A stretch of DNA of 64,000 nucleotides, taken from assembly GCA_963701385.1 (NCBI GenBank), contig CAVOZW010000027.1:310001-374000 (forward strand), read 5' to 3'. Source of the DNA: B30-G6 sp963701385 (GTDB taxonomy: Bacteria > Desulfobacterota > Desulfobacteria > Desulfobacterales > B30-G6). The notes beneath the pieces are model-generated. The model ran no database searches, was not told where the DNA came from, and saw nothing but the letters and a program-made list of their open reading frames with translations. A program made the position numbers and the translations under genes. Positions 8,596-17,644 of the stretch are shown here, piece after piece. Position 1 is the first letter of the stretch. Every line of letters begins with the position of its first letter.

Positions 8596-9387
8596 ATGAA
8601 AAAAACAGGAATTTTTGTAATCATTTTAGCGCTGGTACTGATCGCCGGTGCGGTTCAGGCCAAAGACTGGAAAGTGGTTCGCATCGGTGTAGAAGGTGCC
8701 TATCCCCCATTCAGCTGGGTGACACCCGACGGGGAACTGAAAGGATTTGACATCGATATCGCCAAGGCCCTCGTGGCCGCCATGGGCGCCGAGGTCAAGT
8801 TGATACCCCAGGACTGGGACGGCATCATCCCGGCCCTTCTGGCAAGAAAGTACGATGCCATTATTGCCTCCATGTCCATCACCGAGGAGCGCAAGAAAAA
8901 GGTCGCTTTCACCAACAAGTATTATAACACGCCCGCCAAGTTCGTTTGCAAGAAGGGCACCATGAAGGACTTTACACGCGCAGAGGTTGCCGAGGCCACC
9001 AAGGGTAAGAATATCGGTGTCCAGCGGGCCACCATCCACGACCGTTTTATCACCGACAAAGGCGGCGAAGGTGCTTCCATCAAACGATACGGCACCCAGG
9101 ACGACGCTTATCTGGATCTCGTGGCCGGCCGTTTGGACATGCTGCTGGCAGACAGTGTTGCCATCGACGACGGCTTTTTAAAGAAACCCGAAGGACAGGC
9201 GTTCCAGTTCATCGGGCCGGATCTGAGCGAGAAGGAATATTTCGGTGAAGGCGCCGGGATCGCCATCCGCAAGGAAGACACGGACCTGGTGGAAATGTTT
9301 AACCAGGCCATCGTAAAGATCCGTCAGGATGGCACATACAAGAAGATTCAAGACCGATATTTTCAATTCAACGTCTACGGCGAATAA
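8596..9387 (+). CDS. polar amino acid ABC transporter periplasmic binding protein (family 3)
   Basis: 263 aa with a clean signal peptide (MKKTGIFVIILALVLIAGAV, cleaved near QAKDW). The mature part has the family-3 hallmarks VEGAYPPFSWVTPDGELKGF, DIDIAKALVAAMGA, the DWDGIIPALLARKYDAII segment and MSITEERKKKVAFTNKYY, and ends with DGTYKKIQDRYF, as in lysine/arginine/ornithine or histidine receptors. RBS AGGAGG lies at 8582-8587. No permease or intact ATPase is next to it; only an ATPase relic lies upstream. It may serve another transporter or be an orphan. A strong terminator follows. Confidence 0.9.
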   Translation: MKKTGIFVIILALVLIAGAVQAKDWKVVRIGVEGAYPPFSWVTPDGELKGFDIDIAKALVAAMGAEVKLIPQDWDGIIPALLARKYDAIIASMSITEERKKKVAFTNKYYNTPAKFVCKKGTMKDFTRAEVAEATKGKNIGVQRATIHDRFITDKGGEGASIKRYGTQDDAYLDLVAGRLDMLLADSVAIDDGFLKKPEGQAFQFIGPDLSEKEYFGEGAGIAIRKEDTDLVEMFNQAIVKIRQDGTYKKIQDRYFQFNVYGE

Positions 9388-9433
9388 TTTCTTTTTACAA
9401 ATCGATAGGATGCAACGTCGTCGCCATTTAGAC

Positions 9434-9462
9434 AAAAAGGGGGAGATTTTCTCCCCCTTTTT
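9434..9462 (+). terminator. rho-independent terminator
   Basis: AAAAAGGGGGAG and CTCCCCCTTTTT form a near-perfect 12-bp stem with an ATTT loop, the 3' arm ending in a T run. It ends transcription of the binding-protein gene 47 bp after its stop. It lies 22 bp before the next gene, which therefore needs its own promoter or readthrough. Confidence 0.9.
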
Positions 9463-9483
9463 ATCTAATGAGGGTTGTGAAAA

Positions 9484-10626
9484 ATGACCACCAAAATAGT
9501 TGAGAAGCAGTCCCTGCCGGTCTCCAGTATGGGAAACGAGCGCACGTTGACCTTCATCCGTTACGGGAGTGGCGCTGCCGGAAAGAAAGCCTATATTCAG
9601 GCAGGGCTCCATGCGGACGAAGCGCCCGGTTACCTGGTCATGCACCACCTCATCAACCTGTTCGATGCGGCGGATGCCGCAGGGACCATTGCAGGGGAAA
9701 TCCTGCTGGTTCCCGTGGCCAATCCCATTGGCGCAAGCCAGTGGCGTGACGAAGTCCTGAGGGGCCGCTTCGATAATTTCGACAACACCAACTTCAATCG
9801 AAAGCACCTGGACATTACGGATACAGTTGCCGAAAACATCCGCAATGCGCTGACCGATTCCCCGGATCAAAACAGGGTCACCATCCGTCAGGCAATGGCC
9901 GACATCCTCCGTGGATTGTCACCCAGCGATGAATCGGCCCAGCTCAAACACCTGCTCCTGTCCCTTTCCTTTGATGCGGATATCGTTCTCGATCTCCATT
10001 GTGACCACCAGGCAGTCACGCATGTCTATATGGGAAGTCCGCTTTGGCCGGATGCTGCAGACCTGTCCGCCCAGATCGGATCGGCGGTGACCCTGTTGGC
10101 GAAAGTCTCCGGCGACAACCCATATGATGAAGCCTGCAGCAGGATCTGGTGGGAGCTGGCCGAAACGTTTCCCACCTTCCCCATACCTTTTGCCTGCCTG
10201 GCCGCCACCATCGAACTGAGGGGAATTTCAGACGTCTCACACCATCTTGCCTCCCGTGATGCTCAAAATATCTTTCTTTTTTTGCAGAGAAGGGGCTTGA
10301 TTTCCGGTGAGGCCCCGGAGCTGCCGCCATTGCGAAACCAGGCAACACCGCTGCGGGGAGTAGAACATATCAAAGCCCCGGCACCAGGTGTGGTGGTCTA
10401 TGTCAAGGGGCCCGGAGACAAGGTCCAAAAGGGAGATGTCATAGCCGAAATCGTGAATCCGCTGCAAGCCGATCAGCGCAGCCGTATCACCCGTGTCAAA
10501 AGCGATATCGAGGGTATTCTCTTTTCTGTAAATGTCGATCGCTTTGCCCGGCCGGGCCGTACCCTGGCCAAGGTTGCGGGAAAAAAACCCTTAAAGGGCA
10601 AAGGGGAGAATCTACTCACGCTGTGA
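9484..10626 (+). CDS. succinylglutamate desuccinylase/aspartoacylase (M14-type) family zinc hydrolase
   Basis: 380 aa. Zinc-ligand motifs are visible: GLHADEAPG (His and Glu near residues 43-46) and DIVLDLHCDHQ (His near 172), with the ATIELRG strand carrying the likely catalytic Glu near residue 246. The C-terminal third is a small beta domain (IKAPAPGVVVYVKGPGDKVQKGD) resembling a lipoyl/biotinyl hammerhead, seen in this family. It probably removes an acyl or amide group from a small amino-acid derivative, which fits the amino acid binding protein just upstream. Substrate unknown. Confidence 0.82.
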   Translation: MTTKIVEKQSLPVSSMGNERTLTFIRYGSGAAGKKAYIQAGLHADEAPGYLVMHHLINLFDAADAAGTIAGEILLVPVANPIGASQWRDEVLRGRFDNFDNTNFNRKHLDITDTVAENIRNALTDSPDQNRVTIRQAMADILRGLSPSDESAQLKHLLLSLSFDADIVLDLHCDHQAVTHVYMGSPLWPDAADLSAQIGSAVTLLAKVSGDNPYDEACSRIWWELAETFPTFPIPFACLAATIELRGISDVSHHLASRDAQNIFLFLQRRGLISGEAPELPPLRNQATPLRGVEHIKAPAPGVVVYVKGPGDKVQKGDVIAEIVNPLQADQRSRITRVKSDIEGILFSVNVDRFARPGRTLAKVAGKKPLKGKGENLLTL

Positions 10627-10755
10627 TAGGCCTATTCTCACTTAACGCAGACCGCGGGTTTTGATTGTTCTCCTTAAAGTGAGAAAAAGGTTCAAGGGGT
10701 CAAGGATTCGAGTGCCGTGCGAGCAATTGGCCATGGGCAGCCGGTTGCCTACCGA

Positions 10756-11235
10756 TTAGGTGAAGATTTTACGGGCCAGTTCGATGTCCTCCGGGCAGAA
10801 TACGAAAAGGCATTTTGCGTCCGGTGAAGACACGGACCCGTAGACATAATTGATGTTGATGCCTTCTTCCCCAAATTTGCTTGTGATTTTGGCAAGCTCA
10901 CCGGGTCTGTTTTCCAGTGCCAGGGCGATCACCGGCATGATATCAAAAACATACTCGTTTTCGTTCAACAGATCCATGGCCTTGTCCGTGTTGTCGACCA
11001 GAAGACGCAGCAGCGCAAACTGGGCCGAATCCTTGCGCATGGAGTTGTAACTGGCGGCAGAAGCGATCCGCTTGAGGGATTTACCCCTGGCCTTGAAAAG
11101 TTCCTGAACATAGCTCGACGCATCCTGGATCGTCATGGCATCGATATTGATACCTTCTTTCCCGAAAGCCGTTGCCAATTTTCCCAGTTCACCAGGCTCA
11201 TTTTTCATGAAAAGCGAAATCTCTGTTCGTAGCAT
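10756..11235 (-). CDS. tandem ACT-domain protein
   Basis: 159 aa made of two ACT domains: EISLFMKNEPGELGKLATAF (about residues 4-23) and PVIALALENRPGELAKITSK (about 100-119). No catalytic domain is attached. Start taken at ATG 11235 because AAGGAG sits eight bases upstream; a GTG at 11265 would add ten residues. Proteins like this commonly accompany acyl- or phenylacetate-CoA ligases in anaerobic Deltaproteobacteria and may sense an amino or aromatic acid. Here it is the last gene of the ligase/transporter operon. Confidence 0.85.
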   Translation of the reverse strand: MLRTEISLFMKNEPGELGKLATAFGKEGINIDAMTIQDASSYVQELFKARGKSLKRIASAASYNSMRKDSAQFALLRLLVDNTDKAMDLLNENEYVFDIMPVIALALENRPGELAKITSKFGEEGININYVYGSVSSPDAKCLFVFCPEDIELARKIFT

Positions 11236-11337
11236 GGGACTCTCCTTGTTTTGAACGGTTGTCACAATCTCATATCAATATTTTGTTTCATACCTGGTTT
11301 TGCGCCCGCTCATGTATGAACGCTTATAACAAACGCT

Positions 11338-12852
11338 CTAACCGTACAATTCCTTAACCTTCTGCCGATCGATTTCACCCGCTCCCGTCAGGGGCATCTC
11401 GGTAACAAATTCGACAAACTGCGGTTTCTTGAAACGGGCGATTCGTTCTCCTACAAACTCGATCAAGGCTTCGGGCGTGAGCATTTGCCCGGATTTGAGC
11501 TGGCAGACCGCCTTGATCGCCTCTTTCCATTTGGAATCTGGGACACCGATCACGGCTGTCTTTTCCACAGCCGGATGCTGCATAATCACCTTCTCGACTT
11601 CGGCCGGGTAGACGTTTTCTCCGCCCGGTTTGATAAGTTCTTTCTCTGCTTTACGCCCGCAATACCAGAGATATCCATCCGCGTCAAGACGACCCAGATC
11701 TCCGGTGTGGTGCCATCCGCCGCGAAAGGTTGCCTGGGTATCCTCAGGCAGGTTCCAGTACCCTTTAAATACCAAAGGGCCTTTAACGGCAATTTCACCG
11801 ACTTCCCCTTGGGGGACAGGTGTATCGTTATCATCCAGAAGCCGAACCCTGGCAAAGGAAACCGGCCGCCCTGCGGATCCGGGTCTCTCGCTGTACGGAC
11901 TCATGCTGACGACACACGACGTTTCCGTCTGCCCGAACATACTGTAAAACGTACCACCGCTAAGCGTCTGATAGGCTTCGATGGTTTCAGGTGAATCAAG
12001 GCCCACGACGGCTTTCAGAGAGCCGATGGACTTGCCGATTTTTTCCCCGGCGTCCATGATGGCGGACAGGATGGGTGAAAAGTCAAACAGAATGGAAACC
12101 TTGAACCTCTCGATCAGCTCGACGGCCTTTTCAGCGTCAAATTTGCGCATATTGATATTTTGGACACCGGCCTGGAAACTGTTGGTAGCCATGAACAAAC
12201 CACCCACATGAAAAAGGGGTAACAGGTTGAGATGGGCATCACCAGGACCCAGATTGAAGCCGCAATTCAACACCAGGTTTGCACACAGCAGGTTACCGTG
12301 ACTCAAAAGCGCCCCCCGAGGTCTCCCGGCAACGGCTGCGGTGTGAATAATGACAAAGCCGTCCGTCCCGGCGACATCCACCGCTTCGAACAGACCGTCA
12401 TTATCGAACAGGGGTGTCATATCATCAAAATGACCTTTGTCGGTACCGAGGCTGTAAATGTCCTGGATGGAAAACAGCTGATCCCTGATGTTGGAAATCA
12501 TCTTTGAAAATTCCGGACCCACAAAGAGCACCACCGGTCCACAGTCGTTGAGATTGAAGGCCACCTCCTCGCCGGAAAGCCGCCAGTTGACGGGAAGCAT
12601 CACAGCGCCGACGGCTGCTGCCGCACCATAAAGCGAAAAATATTCCAGGCTGTTCTGGCCCAGCACCCCGATCCGGTCGCCCTTTTTTATCCCTATCTTC
12701 TGTAACCCGGCGGCCAGACAATCGACCATAGCCTTGAACTGGCTGAATGTGACCGTTCTTCCGTCATCGGCCTCATACCAGGCCGGGCAGCCGCCAAAGA
12801 CAGCGGCATTCTGTGAAATCAGGTCATAAAACGTAAGATCATACAATCCCAT
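11338..12852 (-). CDS. AMP-forming acyl-CoA ligase
   Basis: 504 aa ANL-superfamily enzyme activating a carboxylic acid to its CoA thioester. The A3 loop is degenerate (IIHTAAVAGRPRGALLSHGN instead of TSGTTGxPKG), but A5 (YSMFGQTE), A7 (GGWHHTGDLGRLDADGYLWY), A8 (GRKAEKELIKPGGENVYPAE) and the C-terminal RFKKPQFVEF are all clear. The intended A10 lysine lies in the GEIDRQKVKE tail. It lies in the minus-strand transporter operon with a second, frameshifted ligase, suggesting uptake and activation of an organic acid. Confidence 0.88.
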   Translation of the reverse strand: MGLYDLTFYDLISQNAAVFGGCPAWYEADDGRTVTFSQFKAMVDCLAAGLQKIGIKKGDRIGVLGQNSLEYFSLYGAAAAVGAVMLPVNWRLSGEEVAFNLNDCGPVVLFVGPEFSKMISNIRDQLFSIQDIYSLGTDKGHFDDMTPLFDNDGLFEAVDVAGTDGFVIIHTAAVAGRPRGALLSHGNLLCANLVLNCGFNLGPGDAHLNLLPLFHVGGLFMATNSFQAGVQNINMRKFDAEKAVELIERFKVSILFDFSPILSAIMDAGEKIGKSIGSLKAVVGLDSPETIEAYQTLSGGTFYSMFGQTETSCVVSMSPYSERPGSAGRPVSFARVRLLDDNDTPVPQGEVGEIAVKGPLVFKGYWNLPEDTQATFRGGWHHTGDLGRLDADGYLWYCGRKAEKELIKPGGENVYPAEVEKVIMQHPAVEKTAVIGVPDSKWKEAIKAVCQLKSGQMLTPEALIEFVGERIARFKKPQFVEFVTEMPLTGAGEIDRQKVKELYG

Positions 12853-12938
12853 GATCAGAAATCTCCTTTATCATCGTCAGGTGTGTTTAAAAGGCTAGAT
12901 TATATCAGCGGTTTTGAGGCGTGTGTATAAATACGTCT

Positions 12939-12986
12939 AAATAGCGGCGCAGCCGCGTCTCATACCATCGCGCAGCGAGGTTACTA
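12939..12986 (-). repeat. 3'-UTR double-hairpin repeat, copy A (after usp)
   Basis: Read with the gene, it starts at the TAG of the usp gene: a TCGC/GCGA-type hairpin followed by ACGCGGCTGCGCCGCTATTT. The order and spacing match the elements after smpB and after the ABC binding-protein gene. It is probably an RNA-stabilising or transcript-end structure. Confidence 0.6.
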
Positions 12987-13376
12987 TTTCACCGATATGA
13001 CGGGGCAAGACGCTTTCAGGATGATGTATTGCGCTGTAGATCCCAGCAGCAGCTTGCTGGTGCGTGATTTTTTCTGGATACCCACATAAATCAGGTCAAC
13101 CCTGTTCTCTTCGGCAAAAGAAACAATATCCTCTCCCGGCGAAAGACCACGGGCCAACTGGGTCACCTCGCAGGGGATGCCTTCCTGGTCCAGCGCCGTT
13201 TTGATCTCCTCCAGCCGGATCGACATTTTGCTGATCTCTTCCGGGTCTTCGCCCTTGCCCCCTTCACTGGAAGATACGAGCAAGATCTCGGCATCGAAAT
13301 ACCGTGAATGCGTCTTGGCGAGTTCCAGCGCCAGCTGCGATTCTCTGGTATTGGCATAGGCCACCAGTATTTTCAT
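12984..13376 (-). CDS. universal stress protein (UspA family)
   Basis: 130 aa, one USP domain: KILVAYANTRESQLALELAK at the N-terminus, DLIYVGIQKKSRTSKLLLGS and a STAQYIILKASCPVISVK end that gives the G-x2-G-x9-G-S/T-type nucleotide-binding loop only in part. It sits 23 bp after the livF-like gene and belongs to the same transcript. USP genes are common partners of transporter operons in this lineage. Confidence 0.9.
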   Translation of the reverse strand: MKILVAYANTRESQLALELAKTHSRYFDAEILLVSSSEGGKGEDPEEISKMSIRLEEIKTALDQEGIPCEVTQLARGLSPGEDIVSFAEENRVDLIYVGIQKKSRTSKLLLGSTAQYIILKASCPVISVK

Positions 13377-13399
13377 CCGTACCTCCTTTTTCCAGCTGC

Positions 13400-14255
13400 C
13401 TACATCCAGCGTTTACGGCGTTTGTAGGATTTGACCTCTTTGAAGGATTTCCGTCTGCCGCCCTGGGTGATCCCCATGTAGAATTCCTTCACGTCGGGAT
13501 TGTTTTTCAATTCCCTGGAAGGTCCCTCCAGAACGATTTTCCCGGACTCCATGATGTAGGCATAGGTCGAAATTTCCAAGGCGATCTTGGCGTTCTGTTC
13601 GACGATCAGCAGGGTCGTTTTCATATCCTGGTTGATCCGCTCGACATTCTCGAAAATTTCCTTGACCAGCAAAGGCGCCAAACCAAGAGACGGTTCGTCC
13701 AGCATGAGCATTTTGGGTGACGACATCAATGCCCGGGCAATGGCGATCATCTGCTGCTCACCACCGGAACAATACCCTGCCAGGCGGTTGGTAACCCTGG
13801 ACAGCCGCGGGAAGTGGTCGTACATGAGCTCCTGGTCTTTGCGGATATTCTGGGTGCCGTCCTTGCGGGTGATGGATCCCACGCGGATGTTCTCGTCCAC
13901 GGTGAGATGTTTGAACACCCGGCGCCCTTCCGGCACCATCACCGCACCCAGTCTTGACCACCTGGGTACCCAGGACGTTGGTGATGTCCTGTCCCTCGAA
14001 TTTGATATACCCGTCCTTGATAAAACCGTTCTCCGGCTTGAGCAGACCGCTGATGGCCCGCAAGGTGGTCGTTTTCCCGGCACCGTTGGTTCCCAGAAGC
14101 GAAACGATGCTGCCATCGGTCACGTTCAGGCTGACGCCGCGCAGCACCTGGACGATGTCGTTGTAGACGACTTCGATGTTGTTGACCTCGAGAAGGTTGC
14201 CGTTTGTTTTTTGGGTTTCCATACCGATCTTCTTTTTAGGGGGGAGGGTCGTCAT
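13400..14255 (-). pseudogene. livF: livF-like branched-chain amino acid ABC ATPase, one frameshift
   Basis: Walker A GTNGAGKTTTLRAISG, the Q-loop region VPEGRRVFKHLTVDENIRVG, signature YCSGGEQQMIAIARALMSSP and Walker B MLMLDEPSLGLAP are all present, but the first is in a different frame from the rest. The break lies in a GGG at 13947-13949 (CCC on plus); two G would join ...VVKTG to AVMVPEGRR. Start taken at ATG 14255 with GGGAGGG upstream; 14222 is an alternative. A basic C-terminal extension (GGRRKSFKEVKSYKRRKRWM) is unusual. It may be real decay or a sequencing slip; all motifs are otherwise conserved. Confidence 0.88.
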
Positions 14256-14282
14256 GGACGACCCTCCCTGTTCACTTGGTTT

Positions 14283-14330
14283 AAGCAGCAAAGCCGCGTT
14301 TAATAATATCGCGAAGCGATATTATTATTT
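14283..14330 (-). repeat. 3'-UTR double-hairpin repeat, copy B (after the binding-protein gene)
   Basis: A perfect 12-bp stem TAATAATATCGC with a GAA loop covers the stop codon of the ABC binding-protein gene; in transcript direction a second hairpin AAACGCGGCTTTGCTGC follows. Same order as copies A and C. It separates the binding-protein gene from livF and may stabilise the upstream message. Confidence 0.6.
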
Positions 14331-15562
14331 GATCTTCTTCACATACTCGGAAACGAACGGTGTACCGACTTCATAGAAAGACGCCCTCCTTGGAAACGTA
14401 AAGCTGCAGGGTGTCCACACCTTCGCGGTCGGTTTTCGAAAAGGTGACCGGACCCACGGTGGTCAACGAATTAATAGGCATTGAACCCGTTCATGGCCAG
14501 CAGTTCTTCGTACAGGGTCGCGCGGGTTATCTTTTTGCCTTTGGCTTTGGCCCGGCGGATGGTCTCCACGGCCACCTGAGCCACCATGATGCCGTTGGTG
14601 TAGTTGGCATCTTTGGCCAGACTTGTCATCCCGGCCATAGCGTTTGGCCAGCGCCAACTGGGCATCCCTTCCCGGGCCCATGGCGGTCATCATTTTGTAA
14701 GATGTGGTCCAGTAGTAGTTCTCATCGGCAGCCGAACCGGCCAAAGCCACAAGCGCTGGCCCACCGGCATAATGACAACCCAGGAAGGTGATCTTACCGG
14801 CTTCACCATAGGTCTTGGCAATCATGCCCAGGCTCTGGGCGCCTTTGAGCATGGTGGCGACCGGCGGTTGAACGGTCTGGCTGATCACGTACTGAACGCC
14901 TTTGCTCTCAAAGCGTTTCAGCATGGCCGTGTTGTCCAGGTCCTTGCCGTGTTCCACAATTTCCACCAGATCGATGTCCAGACCGCACGTCGATTGCTTT
15001 TTGAACATCATCGCGGGGTGCGCGCCCGAAGGCCGACGGATGAAGGAACATAGCCACTTTGGGTTTGTCGCCGCCCTTGTGGTTGGCCGCAACATATTCG
15101 GCCAAGCCGACCGCCTGGCTCGAATAGGAAGCAATGGGCAGAAAAACATAATCGTTTCCCTCCAGGTTTCCCGCATGAAAGGAAGCCGGCAGAACCGGGA
15201 TTTTCTCCTCTTCAAAATCCTGGCGCAAGGCCATCGTGCTGCCGGTGGAGTAGTTCAGATAGAACACGATGTCTTCATCCAGGAAATCTTCGAAATTTCG
15301 CTTGGTAACTTCGGTTTTGTAGCCGTCATCGCGGATGAAGCAGACCAGCTTGTCGTCCCCCAGAAGTTTTTCGTCGTTGACATATTTGACATAGTCCTCG
15401 GCACCCTTGGCATAAGGGCTGCCCACGTCGGATGTCGGTCCGGTGATGGCCAGGGACAGACCCATTTTATAGGTTTCTGCCGCCAGGGCCTGCGTGGAAA
15501 ATCCCAAAATCAGCAGAAAAGACAGTGCAACCAGCATGATAGTTCCTTGTTTTGTTCTTCAT
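14325..15562 (-). pseudogene. branched-chain-amino-acid-type ABC binding protein, about five frameshifts
   Basis: The reconstructed protein starts MKNKTRT-IMLVALSFLLIL (signal peptide, strong RBS GGGGAGGAAGAA before ATG 15562), continues YKMGLSLAITGPTSDVGSPY and ends EVGTPFVSEYVKKIK. Frame changes are needed near 15540 (after MKNKTR), 14984-14990 (VQKAID to GLDIDLVEIVEHG), 14618-14624 (KRYGRDDK to LAKDANYTNG), 14464-14466 (one extra T gives a stop after GFNAY) and 14376-14379 (VFL-stop should read VFYEVGT). Each is a single-base change and the protein between them stays well conserved. This is the LivJ/K-type receptor of the surrounding transporter. Confidence 0.85.
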
Positions 15563-15648
15563 TTCTTCCTCCCCTTTGTTTTGGTTAACCGGTTAAGAAC
15601 ATATCGAACGTCAACATACAGCTTTATCGACGTATCCGTAAGTGACCA

Positions 15649-16747
15649 TCAATACCGGAATGGCCACAGTTTGAAGTAGGAGCGGGTGATGCGCCACCAG
15701 TTGGCGATTCCCCGGGGCTCGAACATCAGGAACAGCACGATGACGAGACCAAAGGACAGCGGTCGCAAGGCCGTGGCCACATCGCCCACGGCCGTGAAGT
15801 AGTGGCCCACGTCATTTCGGCCAGGTTTTCCACCTGCAGCTCCAGCATCAGGATGGCCGCCGGTCCTACGAATGAGCCCACCAGGGTACCCAGACCGCCC
15901 ACGATGGCCATGGCCAGGTAGGATATGGAATGGTGCAGGGTAAACGACTCAAAGCCCACGCCCCGCCACAGGTAGGCGTGCAGGGCACCGGCCACCCCGG
16001 CAAAAAATCCTGCCAATGCAAAGGCGTACACCTTGGTAAGCCCGGGGTGCATGCCCATGGCATCGGCGGCCCGGTCGTTGTCACGCACGGCCACCAGACA
16101 TCTACCGTAACGGGTGCGCAGCAGGTTGCGTACGGCAAAACCCAGAATTATGGTCACCACCAGAGTGGCGTAGTACCAGAAGAAATAGTGCTGATTCCGT
16201 TCCACCTCGCCCGTGAACCAGAACACGCGGCCGATGGCAATGGTCTGTCCCTGGTTGAAAAACCTGGAAAAATTGATGAACCACTGGAAGATCATCTGGA
16301 AAGAAAGAGTGGCAATCACCAGGTAGAGATGCTTCAAGCGCAGCGATGGCAAGCCGACGATACCTCCGAACACCGCGCCCACCAAGCCGGCCACCACAAT
16401 CATCAACGGCCAGAAATGGGTCAACAGCACGTGATCGCTGCCCAGCAAGCGAGCAGAAGACTTGCCATGGTGTATGCCCCAACGCCCACGAAGGCAGCGT
16501 GGCCGATGGAAATCAGACCGGCAAACCCGGTCAGGAGGTTCAGGCCGTACACCGCCACGATGGCGATCAGAATGCTGTCGATGACCAGCATGTATTTGTT
16601 GCCGACATCTAAGACCAGCGGCCACACAAACAGGGCCGCCAGAAAACAAACGAAAACCAGGCGATCGATGTGCGTCAGAAATATGCGCTGTTCCGCTTTG
16701 TAGGAGGTAAAAAAATTACCCGTAGCTAACCATCGATTTTCGGACAT
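15649..16747 (-). pseudogene. livM: livM-like ABC permease, two frameshifts
   Basis: Inner-membrane permease of the branched-chain amino acid transporter family. The N-terminal part holds LTGFAGLISIGHAAFVGVGA, the family signature; the frame changes at about 16450-16463 and the main part (HFWPLMIVVAGLVGAVFGGI, FNQGQTIAIGRVFW, IVGGLGTLVGSFVGPAAILM) follows in another frame. A second change near 15808-15818 is needed to reach the usual end, LRPLSFGLVIVLFLMFEPRG, and the stop at 15649. Its 5' end is 4 bp from the livH stop. The intact livH and livG on either side suggest recent damage or local sequence error. Confidence 0.85.
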
Positions 16748-16750
16748 AGA

Positions 16751-17644
16751 TTACACCCGCTCTATTTCATGGATCCCGAAGAGTCCATGGGGTTTGAACA
16801 AAAGGATTATCAGGAGAATAATATAAGGCAATACATTCGCTGTGCCGAAAAGCCCCCAGTTACCGTCCAGGTAGCCGGCGGCGAACTGCTGGATCAAGCC
16901 CATGATGATGCCGGCCACGATGGCCCCGAAGATGGAGTCCAGGCCGCCCACGATCACCACCGGAAACACGATGATGCCGAATGATTGTAGCACATCGAAA
17001 TTCAGTCCGGTGATATTGCCGATAATGCCGCCGGCGGCCGCCGCACTCAAACCGGCCGTGGCCCAGGCCAGACCGAACACCCTGGGCACGGATATGCCGA
17101 TGGACATGGAGGCGAACTGATCGTCCGACACCGCCCGCATGGAGATACCCACCGTGGAGGCCTTGAAAAACCAGGTAAAGGCACCGATCATGATAAAGGT
17201 GATGATCACGCCCACCAGCTGGGTCCAGGACATGGAAATCCCCCAGAAGGAAATCGGTGTTTTGGGCAGAAACTCGGGAAAGGAAAAGTTTTCGGCGCCA
17301 AACGGTGTCATGTAGATGAGGCCGTCGATAATGGACATCAAACCAATGGTCACCATGATCACCGATATGATGGGTTCGCCGATGAGTCTACGCAGAAAAA
17401 TACGCTCCACACTCATGGCCAGAAAAAAGGTGATGACCATACTCAGCAGAAAGGAAATCACGATATGGATACCGACAAACACGGTCAGGGCATAGGTAAT
17501 GAACGCCCCGGCAGCGATGATCTGTCCGTGGGCGATATTCAGCACACGGCTCGATTTGTAGATCAAAACAAACCCCAGGGCCGACAGGGCATAAATGGAA
17601 CCCACCACAATGCCGCTTATCACCAGTTGGAAAAAATAACTCAT
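16751..17644 (-). CDS. livH: LivH-type ABC permease
   Basis: 297 aa, eight or so membrane helices. Family hallmarks: LVISGIVVGSIYALSALGFV, KSSRVLNIAHGQIIAAGAF near residues 30-48 and the GLAWATAGLSAAAAGGI segment that contacts the ATPase. ATG 17644 overlaps the stop of the upstream acyl-CoA ligase by four bases, a sign of translational coupling. Intact, unlike its partners livM, livF and the receptor gene. Confidence 0.93.
   Translation of the reverse strand: MSYFFQLVISGIVVGSIYALSALGFVLIYKSSRVLNIAHGQIIAAGAFITYALTVFVGIHIVISFLLSMVITFFLAMSVERIFLRRLIGEPIISVIMVTIGLMSIIDGLIYMTPFGAENFSFPEFLPKTPISFWGISMSWTQLVGVIITFIMIGAFTWFFKASTVGISMRAVSDDQFASMSIGISVPRVFGLAWATAGLSAAAAGGIIGNITGLNFDVLQSFGIIVFPVVIVGGLDSIFGAIVAGIIMGLIQQFAAGYLDGNWGLFGTANVLPYIILLIILLFKPHGLFGIHEIERV

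Noticed and set aside
14464..14470. TAA in the receptor gene after GFNAY, considered as a true gene end
   Set aside because: The family C-terminus (SLTTVGPVTFSKTD ... EYVKKIK) follows in the next frame, so the stop comes from a one-base insertion.
16421..16463. UGA ending the first livM piece, considered as another selenocysteine codon
   Set aside because: The matching family sequence continues in a different frame, not after the UGA in the same frame; it is a frameshift, and no redox Cys is expected there.
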